Below are positions 1 through 8,537 of a DNA stretch of 64,000 nucleotides, one piece after another (the first letter of the stretch is position 1; every line of letters starts with the position of its first letter). The notes under the pieces are model-generated. The model was given only the letters and a program-made list of their open reading frames with translations. It was not told the origin of the DNA and searched no databases. The DNA comes from Scandinavium manionii (GTDB lineage: Bacteria > Pseudomonadota > Gammaproteobacteria > Enterobacterales > Enterobacteriaceae), in NCBI RefSeq assembly GCF_024764775.1, contig NZ_JALIGC010000033.1, positions 1 through 64,000 of the forward strand. Reading direction: 5' to 3'. The translations under genes and the position numbers were made by a program.

Positions 1-42
1 GTCGTAGCGTGAAACGAGATCAAGTGCCTGTCCAATGTGCAT
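1..42 (-). CDS. IS4-family transposase, N-terminal fragment
   Basis: The 14 codons visible encode MHIGQALDLVSRYD, which is the N-terminus of the E. coli IS4 transposase InsG as I remember it. The reading frame is open to the window edge. The ATG at 42-40 lies directly after a hairpin and T-run, so there is no normal Shine-Dalgarno sequence. The protein is expected to be a DDE transposase, but the catalytic residues are outside the window. Confidence 0.8.
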   Translation of the reverse strand, partial: MHIGQALDLVSRYD

Positions 43-77
43 AAAAAAATCCGGAAACGGGTGAGCATTTCCGGATT
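43..77 (-). terminator. Hairpin and T-run just ahead of the IS4 transposase start
   Basis: ATCCGGAAA (49-57) pairs perfectly with TTTCCGGAT (68-76) across a 10-nt loop. On the minus strand it is followed by seven T residues and then the transposase ATG. It has the form of a Rho-independent terminator facing transcripts that enter from the channel gene. By analogy with IS10 and IS50 it probably protects against read-through expression of transposase; that role is inferred. Confidence 0.7.
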
Positions 78-144
78 CTTACACAGCCACTGGATCGATC
101 AACCGATCCTTAACTGATCGGCATTACTGCTTACGCAGCCTTTT

Positions 145-987
145 TTATTTCCCTTCCGGTAATGACGTGCCACAGGTGCTGCAGTAATTGGCATTTTTTT
201 CATGCCCGGTATGCCGACATTTCGGGCATATACGCGTACTACGACGGTTCTGATATTCATTACTCATATGGGTAGTAATTAACCCGGTTGGAATGGCGAT
301 GACCGAGTAACCAATCAAAATGAGCAGCGAGGCGACAAACCGTCCGACACCAGTATGTGGGGCGATATCGCCGTAGCCCACGGTAGTGGCGGTTACCACC
401 GCCCAGTACACTGACGCCCCTAAGGTCACAAAGCCATTTTCAGGGCCTTCGATGCCGTACATCAGCGAGCCAAAGACCACCATCACAATCGCGATTAAGA
501 AATAGAACACCATTAATTGATGACGGGCGCTGACAATCGCCAGCCAGAAGATCCGCAGCGATGACATATAGCGCAGCAGCTTTAGCACGCGCAGAATCCG
601 AATGGTTCTTAATGCCCGCCAGGCGAAAACATAATTCACGCTTATTTCCGGCCATAGCCAAAGAACATACATCGGCAACACGGTGATTAAATCGATTATT
701 CCCCAAAAGCTGAATACATATTTCGCGGGTTGCGACCAGCACAACACTCGAAGAAAATACTCAGCGGTAAATACCACCGTGATGAGCAGTTCCAGATAGA
801 CAAAGGTGTGCCACTGATCGAAAGTCAGATGGTAATGAGAATCTAATGCCGATTCGACAAAAATAATCACGACGCTGAATAGCGCAAAAAAACCGCACAA
901 CGCCTCAACGCGACGTCCGCTGCGGGTACTTTGATCAAACAGAATGCGGTAAAGACGCTGGCGGAGTGAAGATGGGGCGACGGGCAC
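145..987 (-). CDS. Kv-type voltage-gated potassium channel with C-terminal zinc ribbon
   Basis: This 280-residue protein has a six-segment ion-channel fold. The S4 voltage sensor is visible as basic residues every third position (R124, R127, R130, R133, K136, R139). The pore filter TTVGYGD is at 201-207, between two hydrophobic segments. The tail carries CPKC (254-257) and CSTC (269-272), a four-cysteine zinc ribbon. It lacks the RCK domain of E. coli Kch, which lies near opp in E. coli, so it is a different channel type at a similar locus. The start is GTG at 987, chosen because GAGG lies 5 nt upstream. It should sit in the inner membrane and conduct K+ on depolarisation; the ribbon's role is unknown. 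Confidence 0.85.
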   Translation of the reverse strand: MPVAPSSLRQRLYRILFDQSTRSGRRVEALCGFFALFSVVIIFVESALDSHYHLTFDQWHTFVYLELLITVVFTAEYFLRVLCWSQPAKYVFSFWGIIDLITVLPMYVLWLWPEISVNYVFAWRALRTIRILRVLKLLRYMSSLRIFWLAIVSARHQLMVFYFLIAIVMVVFGSLMYGIEGPENGFVTLGASVYWAVVTATTVGYGDIAPHTGVGRFVASLLILIGYSVIAIPTGLITTHMSNEYQNRRSTRICPKCRHTGHEKNANYCSTCGTSLPEGK

Positions 988-1032
988 AATAACCTCACAA
1001 TAAAAAGGGCTGACATTTGTCAGCCCGGGAGA

Positions 1033-2037
1033 TTATAGCGGGTCCACCTTCAGACAGGAAACGGCGTGTCGGAAGCTACCCTCCAGAACCGGTCGCGTTT
1101 TCGCGCATTCCGGCCCGGCAATCGGGCAGCGGGTGCGGAATACGCAGCCTGACGGCGGGTTGATAGGCGACGGTAACTCACCTTCCAATAATTGTATCTT
1201 TTTGTTCTTTTCCAGATCCGGGTCGGGAATGGGTACCGCGGACATCAGCGCTTTGGTGTAAGGGTGCAGCGGATTGTGGTAAACCTGATCGTAGGTTCCA
1301 AGTTCTACCGCATGGCCCAGATACATCACCAGCACACGATCGGAGATGTGTTTTACCACCGCCAGATCGTGGGCGATGAAAATCAGTGACAGACCCATTT
1401 CACGTTGCAGCTGCTGGAGCAGGTTTACCACCTGTGCCTGAATCGACACGTCCAGCGCCGAAACCGGTTCATCACAGATAATCAGTTTTGGTTCAAGAAT
1501 CAGCGCGCGGGCGATACCGATACGCTGACACTGACCGCCGGAAAATTCATGCGGGTAACGGTTGATGAGGTTCGGCAGCAGGCCTACTTTCATCATCATT
1601 GCCTTCACGCGGTCACGGACTTCCTGACGCGGCATTTTCGGATGATAGGTGCGCAGTGGCTCGGCGATGATATCGCCGATATTCATACGCGGATTCAGGG
1701 AAGCCAGCGGATCCTGGAAAATCATCTGAATGTCGCTGCGCACAGCACGCCATTCGTCCGGCTTCATGCCCAGTAAATCTTTACCCAGCCAGGCGACACG
1801 CCCCTCTGTGGCTTTCACCAGACCGATAATGGCGCGGGCAAAGGTCGATTTACCACAGCCTGATTCTCCGACCACGCCCAGCGTTTCACCTTCATACAGT
1901 CGCAGCGTTACACCATCGACCGCCTTCAGGGTTTTCGAGGGCTGCCAGAACCACTGTTTGCCGTCTTTGATGTCAAAGTGCACTTTCAGATCGGCAATTT
2001 CGAGCAGAACTTTTTTATCTTCAGTCACGGCGTTCAT
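1033..2037 (-). CDS. oppF: Oligopeptide ABC transporter ATP-binding protein OppF
   Basis: OppF is one of two ATPases that power the OppBC channel for import of peptides delivered by OppA. The 334-residue protein shows Walker A GESGCGKST, the signature FSGGQ, Walker B LIICDEP and the D-loop SALD. A cysteine-containing C-terminal segment (CVFRTRCP, then two further cysteines) is typical of the oligopeptide/dipeptide ATPase subfamily. Its ATG overlaps the oppD stop in an ATGA arrangement, implying translational coupling. It is the last gene of oppABCDF. Confidence 0.97.
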   Translation of the reverse strand: MNAVTEDKKVLLEIADLKVHFDIKDGKQWFWQPSKTLKAVDGVTLRLYEGETLGVVGESGCGKSTFARAIIGLVKATEGRVAWLGKDLLGMKPDEWRAVRSDIQMIFQDPLASLNPRMNIGDIIAEPLRTYHPKMPRQEVRDRVKAMMMKVGLLPNLINRYPHEFSGGQCQRIGIARALILEPKLIICDEPVSALDVSIQAQVVNLLQQLQREMGLSLIFIAHDLAVVKHISDRVLVMYLGHAVELGTYDQVYHNPLHPYTKALMSAVPIPDPDLEKNKKIQLLEGELPSPINPPSGCVFRTRCPIAGPECAKTRPVLEGSFRHAVSCLKVDPL

Positions 2038-3044
2038 ACTAGATCCCCCACCGGTTTAAAGCAGGCGCGTAAACGGCCAGGCGCGAACGCCTCCAGAGGC
2101 GGAGCCGTGTTGCAGATTTCCATCGCATGCGGGCAACGCGGCTGGAACGGGCAGCCTTTCGGCAGACGCATCAGGTTTGGCGGGTTGCCTGGAATGGTCA
2201 ACAGCGCTTCGCCTTCCGCATCCAGACGCGGCACCGCGTTAAGCAGCCCCATCGAATATGGGTGTGCCGGGTGATAAAACACGTCGCGCGCGTTGCCATA
2301 TTCCATGGTGCGCCCGGCGTACATCACCAGCACTTTGTCGCAGATCCCGGCCACAACGCCGAGATCGTGCGTGATCATAATGATGGCGGTGTTGAATTCG
2401 CTTTTCAGCTCATTCAGCAGGGTCATGATTTGCGCCTGAACGGTCACGTCCAGTGCAGTCGTCGGTTCATCCGCGATCAGCAGTTTTGGCCGACACAGCA
2501 GCGCCATGGCGATCATCACACGCTGGCGCATACCACCAGAAAACTCGTGCGGATACATGCGCATACGCTTACGCGCTTCCGGCATTTTAACCGCATCCAG
2601 CATCCGCACAGACTCTTCAAACGCTTCGGCTTTGCCCATGCCTTTGTGCAGCATCAGCACTTCCATCAGCTGCTCCCCCACCCGCATGTACGGGTTCAGG
2701 GACGTCATCGGATCCTGGAAAATCATCGAAATCTGTTCGGCGCGCAGACGGTTAAGCTCTTTCTCCGGCAGATTCAGGATCTGACGACCGTTAAAAGAAG
2801 CGACGCCGCCAATGCGGCCGTTCTTCGCCAGCAGACCCATCAGTGCAAACGCGGTCTGAGATTTACCGGAACCGGATTCGCCGACGATCCCCAGCGTTTC
2901 GCCCGCTTTCAGGCTGAAATTCAGATCATTTACCGCCGTCACGTCGCCGTCTGCAGTGGCAAACGTTACGCGTAAATCTTTTACGTCCAGCAGCAGGCCA
3001 GATTGTTGCTGCTGCGGGGCGTTAACCATTTCAATCGTGCTCAT
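2034..3044 (-). CDS. oppD: Oligopeptide ABC transporter ATP-binding protein OppD
   Basis: OppD is the partner ATPase of OppF in the oligopeptide importer. The 336-residue protein has Walker A GESGSGKSQ, signature FSGGMRQRV and Walker B LLIADEP, followed by TALD. The C-terminal CPFQPRCPH motif is the family's cysteine segment. Residues match E. coli OppD nearly throughout. It starts 11 nt after oppC and overlaps oppF by 4 nt, so the five opp genes form one operon on the minus strand. Confidence 0.97.
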   Translation of the reverse strand: MSTIEMVNAPQQQQSGLLLDVKDLRVTFATADGDVTAVNDLNFSLKAGETLGIVGESGSGKSQTAFALMGLLAKNGRIGGVASFNGRQILNLPEKELNRLRAEQISMIFQDPMTSLNPYMRVGEQLMEVLMLHKGMGKAEAFEESVRMLDAVKMPEARKRMRMYPHEFSGGMRQRVMIAMALLCRPKLLIADEPTTALDVTVQAQIMTLLNELKSEFNTAIIMITHDLGVVAGICDKVLVMYAGRTMEYGNARDVFYHPAHPYSMGLLNAVPRLDAEGEALLTIPGNPPNLMRLPKGCPFQPRCPHAMEICNTAPPLEAFAPGRLRACFKPVGDLV

Positions 3045-3055
3045 GGCATCACTCC

Positions 3056-3964
3056 TTAGCGGTCTTTCGGGTCGAGGGCATCACGCAGGCCATCGCCGAT
3101 AAAGTTGAAACAGAACAGGGTTACCACCAGGAAACCTGCCGGATACAGCAGCAGCCATGGAGAGACTTCCATGGAGTTGGCGCCATCACTCAGTAATGCG
3201 CCCCAGCTGCTGAGCGGCTCCTGGGTACCCAGACCGAGGAAGCTCAGGAACGATTCAAACAGGATCATGCTTGGCACCAGCAGTGAAGCGTAAACCACCA
3301 CCACGCCCAGCACGTTTGGCACGATATGGCGCACAACAATATTTGCGGTTGAGACACCACCCACCTGCGCCGCTTCGATAAACTCTTTGCGCTTCAGGCT
3401 TAAGGTCTGACCGCGCACGATACGCGCCATATCCAGCCAGGAGACCATCCCGATTGCCACGAAGATAAGCAGGATGTTTTGGCCGAAGAACGTTACCAGC
3501 AAAATAACGAAGAACATGAACGGGAAGGAGTTCAGGATCTCCAGCAGGCGCATCATCACGGAGTCCACTTTTCCGCCGAGGTAGCCGGAGAGTGAACCGT
3601 ACAGCGTCCCAAGGACTACTGCCACCAGCGCTGCGGCGATCCCGACCATCAGCGAAATTCGACCACCAATCGCGACACGCACTAATAAATCACGGCCGGA
3701 TGAATCGGTCCCGAAATAGTGCCCGGAAGGCATATCAGGGGCGCTGGACATCATGTTCCAGTCGGTATCGAAGTAGCTGAACTGCGACAGCATCGGGGCC
3801 AGCGTTACGAACAGGGCGATAACCACCAGCACAATCAGGCTGGCAACTGCCGCACGGTTATGCATAAAACGACGGCGGGCGTCCTGCCAAAGGCTACGGC
3901 CTTCGACTTCCAGTTTTTCACTGAAGTGTTCCAGCGCCTCGCTGTTTTTCTTACTCAACATCAT
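3056..3964 (-). CDS. oppC: Oligopeptide ABC transporter permease OppC
   Basis: This is an inner-membrane permease of the BPD type, pairing with OppB to form the peptide channel. The 302-residue protein has a cytoplasmic N-terminus (MMLSKKNSEALEHF), one early transmembrane segment and five more in the permease domain. The EAA loop, which contacts the ATPases, reads EFIEAAQVGG. Length and sequence agree with E. coli OppC. It lies 14 nt downstream of oppB. Confidence 0.97.
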   Translation of the reverse strand: MMLSKKNSEALEHFSEKLEVEGRSLWQDARRRFMHNRAAVASLIVLVVIALFVTLAPMLSQFSYFDTDWNMMSSAPDMPSGHYFGTDSSGRDLLVRVAIGGRISLMVGIAAALVAVVLGTLYGSLSGYLGGKVDSVMMRLLEILNSFPFMFFVILLVTFFGQNILLIFVAIGMVSWLDMARIVRGQTLSLKRKEFIEAAQVGGVSTANIVVRHIVPNVLGVVVVYASLLVPSMILFESFLSFLGLGTQEPLSSWGALLSDGANSMEVSPWLLLYPAGFLVVTLFCFNFIGDGLRDALDPKDR

Positions 3965-3978
3965 GGCGAACTCCAGTG

Positions 3979-4899
3979 TCAGTAACGGATTTTCGGATCG
4001 ATAACGGCATACAGCACATCGACGATCGCGTTAAACAGAATGGTCAGCGCACCGACCAGAATGGTCAGGCTCAGAACCAGGGAATAATCGCGGTTCAGCG
4101 CGCCATTCACGAACAGCTGACCAATACCCGGCAGGCCGTAAATGGTTTCGATGACCATTGAACCTGTGATGATGCCCACGAACGCTGGCCCCATGTACGA
4201 GAGCACTGGCAGCAGCGCTGGTTTCAACGCGTGACGCAGAATAATGCGGCGCATCGGCAACCCTTTCGCCTTTGCGGTACGAATGAAGTTGGAGTGCAGG
4301 ACTTCAATCATCGAACCACGGGTGATACGCGCGATGCTGGCTATATAGGCCAGAGAGAGCGCCACCATCGGCAGGATCATGTATTGCAACGCCCCGCCGT
4401 TCCAGCCACCGCCCGGCAACCAATGCAGCGTGATGGCAAATATCATCACCAGCAATGGCGCGACCACGAAGCTCGGGATAACCACCCCGGTCATCGCCAC
4501 CCCCATGACGGCGTAATCCCATTTGGTATTTTGATTCAGCGCGGCTATCACCCCGGCGCTGACACCCAGGATTACGGCGAGGAAGAATGCAGCAAAACCT
4601 AATTTGGCCGACACCGGGAAGCTCGCGGCCACCAGGTCGTTCACGGAATAATCTTTATATTTGAATGACGGTCCAAAATCGCCGTGTGCCAGCTGCTTCA
4701 AATAATTGAAGTACTGGACCCCGATAGGATCGTTCAGGTGATATTTGGCTTCAATGTTCGCCATGACTTCAGGCGGCAGCGTGCGTTCGCCGGTAAATGG
4801 ACTCCCCGGCGCCAGACGCATCATAAAGAAGGAAATGGTAATCAGGATAAAGAGTGTCGGAATTGCTTCCAGACAGCGGCGTAAAATAAATTTCAACAT
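3979..4899 (-). CDS. oppB: Oligopeptide ABC transporter permease OppB
   Basis: OppB is the first permease of the opp importer. The 306-residue protein begins with a membrane segment (LKFILRRCLEAIPTLFIL) typical of BPD-B permeases and has about six transmembrane helices. The EAA loop FIRTAKAKGLPMRRI lies in the second half. It is separated from oppA by 120 nt holding a strong hairpin, which probably sets lower expression of oppBCDF than of oppA. Confidence 0.97.
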   Translation of the reverse strand: MLKFILRRCLEAIPTLFILITISFFMMRLAPGSPFTGERTLPPEVMANIEAKYHLNDPIGVQYFNYLKQLAHGDFGPSFKYKDYSVNDLVAASFPVSAKLGFAAFFLAVILGVSAGVIAALNQNTKWDYAVMGVAMTGVVIPSFVVAPLLVMIFAITLHWLPGGGWNGGALQYMILPMVALSLAYIASIARITRGSMIEVLHSNFIRTAKAKGLPMRRIILRHALKPALLPVLSYMGPAFVGIITGSMVIETIYGLPGIGQLFVNGALNRDYSLVLSLTILVGALTILFNAIVDVLYAVIDPKIRY

Positions 4900-4985
4900 T
4901 GCCCGTACCTTCTGGCGTGTGCCTTTACATGTCGCAATTCAGCGTGGCTGATGCAGTCATGTGATAGTGCGTGAAATAAGACACA

Positions 4986-5010
4986 GTGGGGCAACCCCGT
5001 GTTGCCCCAC
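4986..5010 (-). promoter_or_regulatory. Intercistronic hairpin between oppA and oppB
   Basis: GTGGGGCAAC (4986-4995) and GTTGCCCCAC (5001-5010) form a perfect 10-bp stem with a 5-nt loop, immediately after the oppA stop. No T-run follows on the minus strand, so it is not a classical terminator. It probably stabilises the 3' end of oppA mRNA and lowers downstream expression, as needed for a binding protein made in excess over its transporter. Confidence 0.7.
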
Positions 5011-5019
5011 GTATTGCCA

Positions 5020-6651
5020 TTAATGCTTAATGATGTACAAGTCTTTGGTATAGATGTTGTCCATCGGATCTTTACCGGTGTAACCGCCAATCCATGGTTT
5101 CACCAGACGGGCATTCACATAGTAATAGACCGGAACGATAGCGGAGTCTTTGCCCAGCTGCTGTTCAGCTTTGTCATACAGCGCAACACGCTGTGCTTCG
5201 TCGGTCACCTGCAGAGTCTGCTTCATGATCGCATCAAACGCCGGGCTCTTATAGTGCGCGGTGTTCATTGAGCTATCAGACAGCATGGTGTTCAGGAAGG
5301 ACGTCGGTTCGTTGTAGTCCGCACACCAGCCGGCACGCGCAACGTCATAAGTACCCTGATGACGGGTATCAAGGAAGGTTTTCCACTCCTGGTTAACCAG
5401 CTTCACATTCACGCCCAGGTTTTTCTTCCAGATAGACGCGGCAGCGATGGCCAGTTTCTTGTGCAGATCGGAGGTGTTGTACAGCAGTTCGAAGGTCAGC
5501 GGCTTATCGGCGGTGTAGCCTGCTTCGGCCAGCAGTTTCTTCGCTTCTTCGTTACGTTTTTCCTGCGTCCAGGTAAACCATTCTGGTTTGGTCAACTTCG
5601 CGCCATCGGTGTACGGAGGAGTGTAACCGTAAGCTGGCAGGTCGCCCTGCGCTTTCACTTTGTTGACGATGATGTCACGGTCCAGGCCCAGTTTCAGTGC
5701 GGTACGTACACGCTCATCGGTGAACGGGGCTTTCTGGTTGTTGATTTCGTAGTAATAGGTGCACAGGTACGGGTCAACGTGAACTTCGGTTGGGATCTCT
5801 TTCTTCAGCTTCTGGAACAGTTCAATCGGCAGGTTGTTATAGGTCATGTCGATTTCGCCGCTGCGGTAGCGGTTTACGTCGGTGACTTCAGAAGAGATTG
5901 GCAGATAGGTAATCTGGTCAACAACAGTGTCTTTGTTATCCCAGTAGTTGGTGTTGCGCTCCATTACGATGCGCTCGTTCACCACCCAGTCTTTCAGTTT
6001 GTAAGCGCCATTGGTGACGATATTGGCAGGCTGAGTCCACTTTTCACCGAATTTTTCGATGGCGGTTTTATTTACCGGGGACATCGCCGGGTTCACCAGC
6101 AGTTTATAGAAATAAGGAACCGGCTCGCTCAGAGTGACTTCCAGAGTGTGATCGTCGATGGCTTTCACGCCGAGATCGGAGGTCGGTTTTTTGCCGTCGA
6201 TAATTTCATCAACGTTCAGGATGTGACCGTATTGCGGATAGCTCGCATACGGGGACGCAGTTTTCGGGTCCACCAGACGCTGCCAGCTATAGACGAAATC
6301 TTGTGCCGTTACCGGCTCGCCGTTGGACCATTTTGCATCTTTACGCAGATGGAAGGTCCACACTTTGAAATCTTTGTTATCCCAGCTTTCTGCTACGCCC
6401 GGGATCGGGTGACCGTCTTTGGTGGAGGTGATGAGCAGGCCTTCGAACAGGTCACGGCTCACGTTTGCTTCTGGAACACCTTCAATTTTGTTCGGATCCA
6501 GTGACTGCGGCTCAGCGCCGTTGTTACGGATCATGGTCTGCTTATCTGCCAGCTTAACACCTGCAGGAACGTCTGCAGCCATTGCACTTCCTGCGATAAG
6601 TGCAGCTAAAACACCGGCTGCGATGAGGCTTTTTTTTGTGATGATGGACAT
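5020..6651 (-). CDS. oppA: Periplasmic oligopeptide-binding protein OppA
   Basis: OppA captures peptides of about two to five residues in the periplasm and delivers them to OppBCDF. The 543-residue precursor has a signal peptide with basic residues, a hydrophobic core and a cleavage site after AMA (about residue 25). The mature part is an SBP family 5 protein of normal length. The start follows GGAG about 10 nt upstream. The leader next to the ATG is C/A-rich (TATCAACACAATG), which fits the known control of oppA by the sRNA GcvB; that is inference. The operon is also Lrp-controlled in E. coli. Confidence 0.97.
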   Translation of the reverse strand: MSIITKKSLIAAGVLAALIAGSAMAADVPAGVKLADKQTMIRNNGAEPQSLDPNKIEGVPEANVSRDLFEGLLITSTKDGHPIPGVAESWDNKDFKVWTFHLRKDAKWSNGEPVTAQDFVYSWQRLVDPKTASPYASYPQYGHILNVDEIIDGKKPTSDLGVKAIDDHTLEVTLSEPVPYFYKLLVNPAMSPVNKTAIEKFGEKWTQPANIVTNGAYKLKDWVVNERIVMERNTNYWDNKDTVVDQITYLPISSEVTDVNRYRSGEIDMTYNNLPIELFQKLKKEIPTEVHVDPYLCTYYYEINNQKAPFTDERVRTALKLGLDRDIIVNKVKAQGDLPAYGYTPPYTDGAKLTKPEWFTWTQEKRNEEAKKLLAEAGYTADKPLTFELLYNTSDLHKKLAIAAASIWKKNLGVNVKLVNQEWKTFLDTRHQGTYDVARAGWCADYNEPTSFLNTMLSDSSMNTAHYKSPAFDAIMKQTLQVTDEAQRVALYDKAEQQLGKDSAIVPVYYYVNARLVKPWIGGYTGKDPMDNIYTKDLYIIKH

Positions 6652-7371
6652 TGTGTTGATACTCCGCTCATTATAATTACTGGCTGTGCCAGCCTGTTTT
6701 GTTTAATCCCCTAAGGGTTTCCCATACAGCGCAGGAGTGAATGCGTCTGTCAGGCTTTACTGCTGCTATCACCGACTTCTTTTATTACGGTCACTCTTTA
6801 TTCGGCAACCTTTCGTCGATTCTTTAGGTCATCCCCCCTGTCGGGATAACCGATGTTCTTATTTGCGTCAGGAGATTTATTTGAAAATTATTCTCATCTC
6901 CACTTTTTGTATCGTGAAATGTCTGAGCGGAAAGTACCAAAAGCATTTCTCCCCCGCCAATACAATTTGCAAATTTGTTAACCAATTCTCTTTTGTTGAA
7001 CCCATTTCGAATGAAGCCGGTCAATTTTCGCAGCATCGATTGAAATTTAATCTTTATTAATCAATTGGTTAACCAAAAACCAGCTCAGCGCACGGCTCGC
7101 ACAACGCCGACAGCGGCCTTTTGCACAATAATTTAACAATTGATTATTATTTAGCACATTACTCTGCGTGAACGTTGAAATTACTAATAACATTTCAATT
7201 ATCTCACGGCAAGCGTAAGAGTATCATGTTAGTGAAATAACATTATTGCCCGGGGTACTACACAGGACTCCAAAGGCTAATCACCTGATAACAATAGAAT
7301 TAGGGAGAAATAGCAGAAGGTTATTACGGCGGGTTAATTCACATTTATTGATATGTTTTGCTAATAAATGA
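6652..7371 (-). promoter_or_regulatory. Long AT-rich upstream region of oppA
   Basis: No gene is supported in this 720-bp stretch. It is clearly AT-rich and should contain the oppA promoter and leader. Two copies of GTTAACCAA occur in it (6977-6985 and 7068-7076), the second inside a perfect 12-bp palindrome TTGGTTAACCAA (7065-7076). They are candidate operator sites. I could not place a -35/-10 pair with confidence. Confidence 0.5.
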
Positions 7372-7401
7372 AAGAAAAAACGAGGCGTGTTCGCCCCGTT
7401 T
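7372..7401 (-). terminator. Rho-independent terminator of ychE
   Basis: On the minus strand a 10-bp stem (7378-7387 with 7392-7401, one G-U pair) with a 4-nt loop is followed by a run of T. It lies just after the ychE stop codon. Confidence 0.8.
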
Positions 7402-7411
7402 CAGAACGGTG

Positions 7412-8059
7412 TCAGGCAAGCAAGCCGGGGAAGATAGATTTGATACCGGCCACGATAAATTCAATGCCAAGTGCCATCAGCAGCAGACCCATGATACGGG
7501 TGATAACGTTGATACCCGTTTGTCCCAGTAACCGCACCAGCCAGGGTGCGATGCGGAACAGCCCCCAACAGCAACCGGCAAAAATCGCGATAGCGACGGA
7601 GAAGCCAATCAGATGCGCAATATTATGGTAGCGCGTGCCCCAGACAATCGTGGAGCTGATTGCCCCCGGCCCGGCCATTAAGGGTAATGCCAGAGGGACA
7701 ACGCCGACGCTTTCGCGAATGGCCGTCTCTGATTTTTCCTGCTTGTTCTGTTTGTCCTCACCGAGCTTTCCGCTGATCATCGACATCGCAATCGTTACCA
7801 CCAGAATACCGCCCGCAATACGGAACGAGTCGATAGAAATCCCGAAGAGTTGCAGAATGCCGTCGCCCAGAAACAGCGAGGTCCACAAAATGATGGCCAC
7901 CGAGAGGTTTGCCGTCAGGTTGGTTTTATTGCGCGCAGGCGCCGACTGGTAGCTGGTCATACTGATGAACACCGGGATGATACCCACCGGGTTTACCAGC
8001 GCAAATAAGCCAATGAAAAACTTGATATAAGTTGGAAAATCGAACAGCGATTGAATCAC
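7412..8059 (-). CDS. ychE: MarC-family inner-membrane protein YchE
   Basis: This 215-residue protein has about six hydrophobic segments and belongs to the MarC/UPF0056 family, whose substrate is not established. The N-terminal segment FALVNPVGIIPVFI and the PLALPLMAGPGAI motif are characteristic. The start is a GTG at 8059, as in E. coli ychE. It lies between opp and adhE as in E. coli, divergent from adhE and with its own terminator. Confidence 0.93.
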   Translation of the reverse strand: MIQSLFDFPTYIKFFIGLFALVNPVGIIPVFISMTSYQSAPARNKTNLTANLSVAIILWTSLFLGDGILQLFGISIDSFRIAGGILVVTIAMSMISGKLGEDKQNKQEKSETAIRESVGVVPLALPLMAGPGAISSTIVWGTRYHNIAHLIGFSVAIAIFAGCCWGLFRIAPWLVRLLGQTGINVITRIMGLLLMALGIEFIVAGIKSIFPGLLA

Positions 8060-8537
8060 GGTAACCCCGCGCCCTCATCAATTGTGGTAGTTGACGTACA
8101 GTAATCACGAAAAACGCGCTGAAGATACGCTGTTTGACGGCATTCTTCACCACAAATCTGCTGTAAAACGCTACCAATACACGTTGTTATGTATCTGTTT
8201 AAATTATGCTAATGTTACCCCAGCCCGAAATTACGATCTTTTAACACTTGATACAAACCGCTAAAATCGGCCTGCTGAATGGAGTCAGCTTGGTGTAATC
8301 TTGATTTAGATCACGCAATTCGTACTCAGAAGTGGGTAATCTTAATGTCGCACCAGGGAGTAGCCCGGTACCTCTACCGGGTGTAATGGAAGGCTCTTTT
8401 AGTAAATCAGTGGATGAAGGTCGCAAAGTAACCTGTTGTTTTTATGACTCTTACGCAAGCTGCTTGTGGTCTGTCTATACTGACGTATCGCGCAGCTGAT
8501 TTACTAAAAAAGTTTAACATTATCCAGGAGAGCATTT
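8060..8537 (+). promoter_or_regulatory. adhE promoter and long leader region
   Basis: This 478-bp gap between divergent ychE and adhE holds no supported gene. It contains a perfect 7-bp hairpin with a CCTC loop (8364-8381), a 14-bp long-range inverted repeat (8397-8410 with 8496-8509) and a -10-like TATACT at 8476-8481. AGGAG at 8526-8530 is the adhE ribosome site. In E. coli adhE has a long leader whose structure hides the ribosome site and is cut by RNase III. The inverted repeat here is a good candidate for that structure. Confidence 0.6.
8397..8509 (+). repeat. 14-bp perfect inverted repeat in the adhE leader
   Basis: TTTTAGTAAATCAG (8397-8410) is exactly complementary to CTGATTTACTAAAA (8496-8509), with 85 nt between them. 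In a transcript it would close a large stem about 17 nt upstream of the adhE ribosome binding site. Confidence 0.75.

Larger units (their letters stand above)
1..126 (-). mobile_element. End of an IS4-family insertion sequence (cut by window edge)
   Basis: The segment read on the minus strand begins with the terminal sequence TAATGCCGATCAGTTAAG (109-126), which I recognise from memory as the inverted-repeat tip of IS4. It is followed by a hairpin and the transposase start codon at 42. Only this one end lies in the window, so the other inverted repeat and the target duplication cannot be checked. The tip is only about 18 nt from the stop codon of the channel gene at 145, so the element sits directly in that gene's 3' flank. 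In E. coli yciU, clsA and kch follow oppF here. Confidence 0.85.

Noticed and set aside
124..146. GGCTGCGTAAGCAG next to the IS tip as terminator or target duplication
   Set aside because: The stem is only 4 bp, and the other IS end is not available, so neither reading can be supported.
5359..6504. A 381-codon plus-strand frame opposite oppA
   Set aside because: It is antisense to oppA and lacks a ribosome site and any known motif.
8241..8426. A 61-codon minus-strand frame in the adhE leader
   Set aside because: It overlaps the leader hairpins, has no ribosome site, and its proline/threonine-rich sequence is explained by the inverted repeats.
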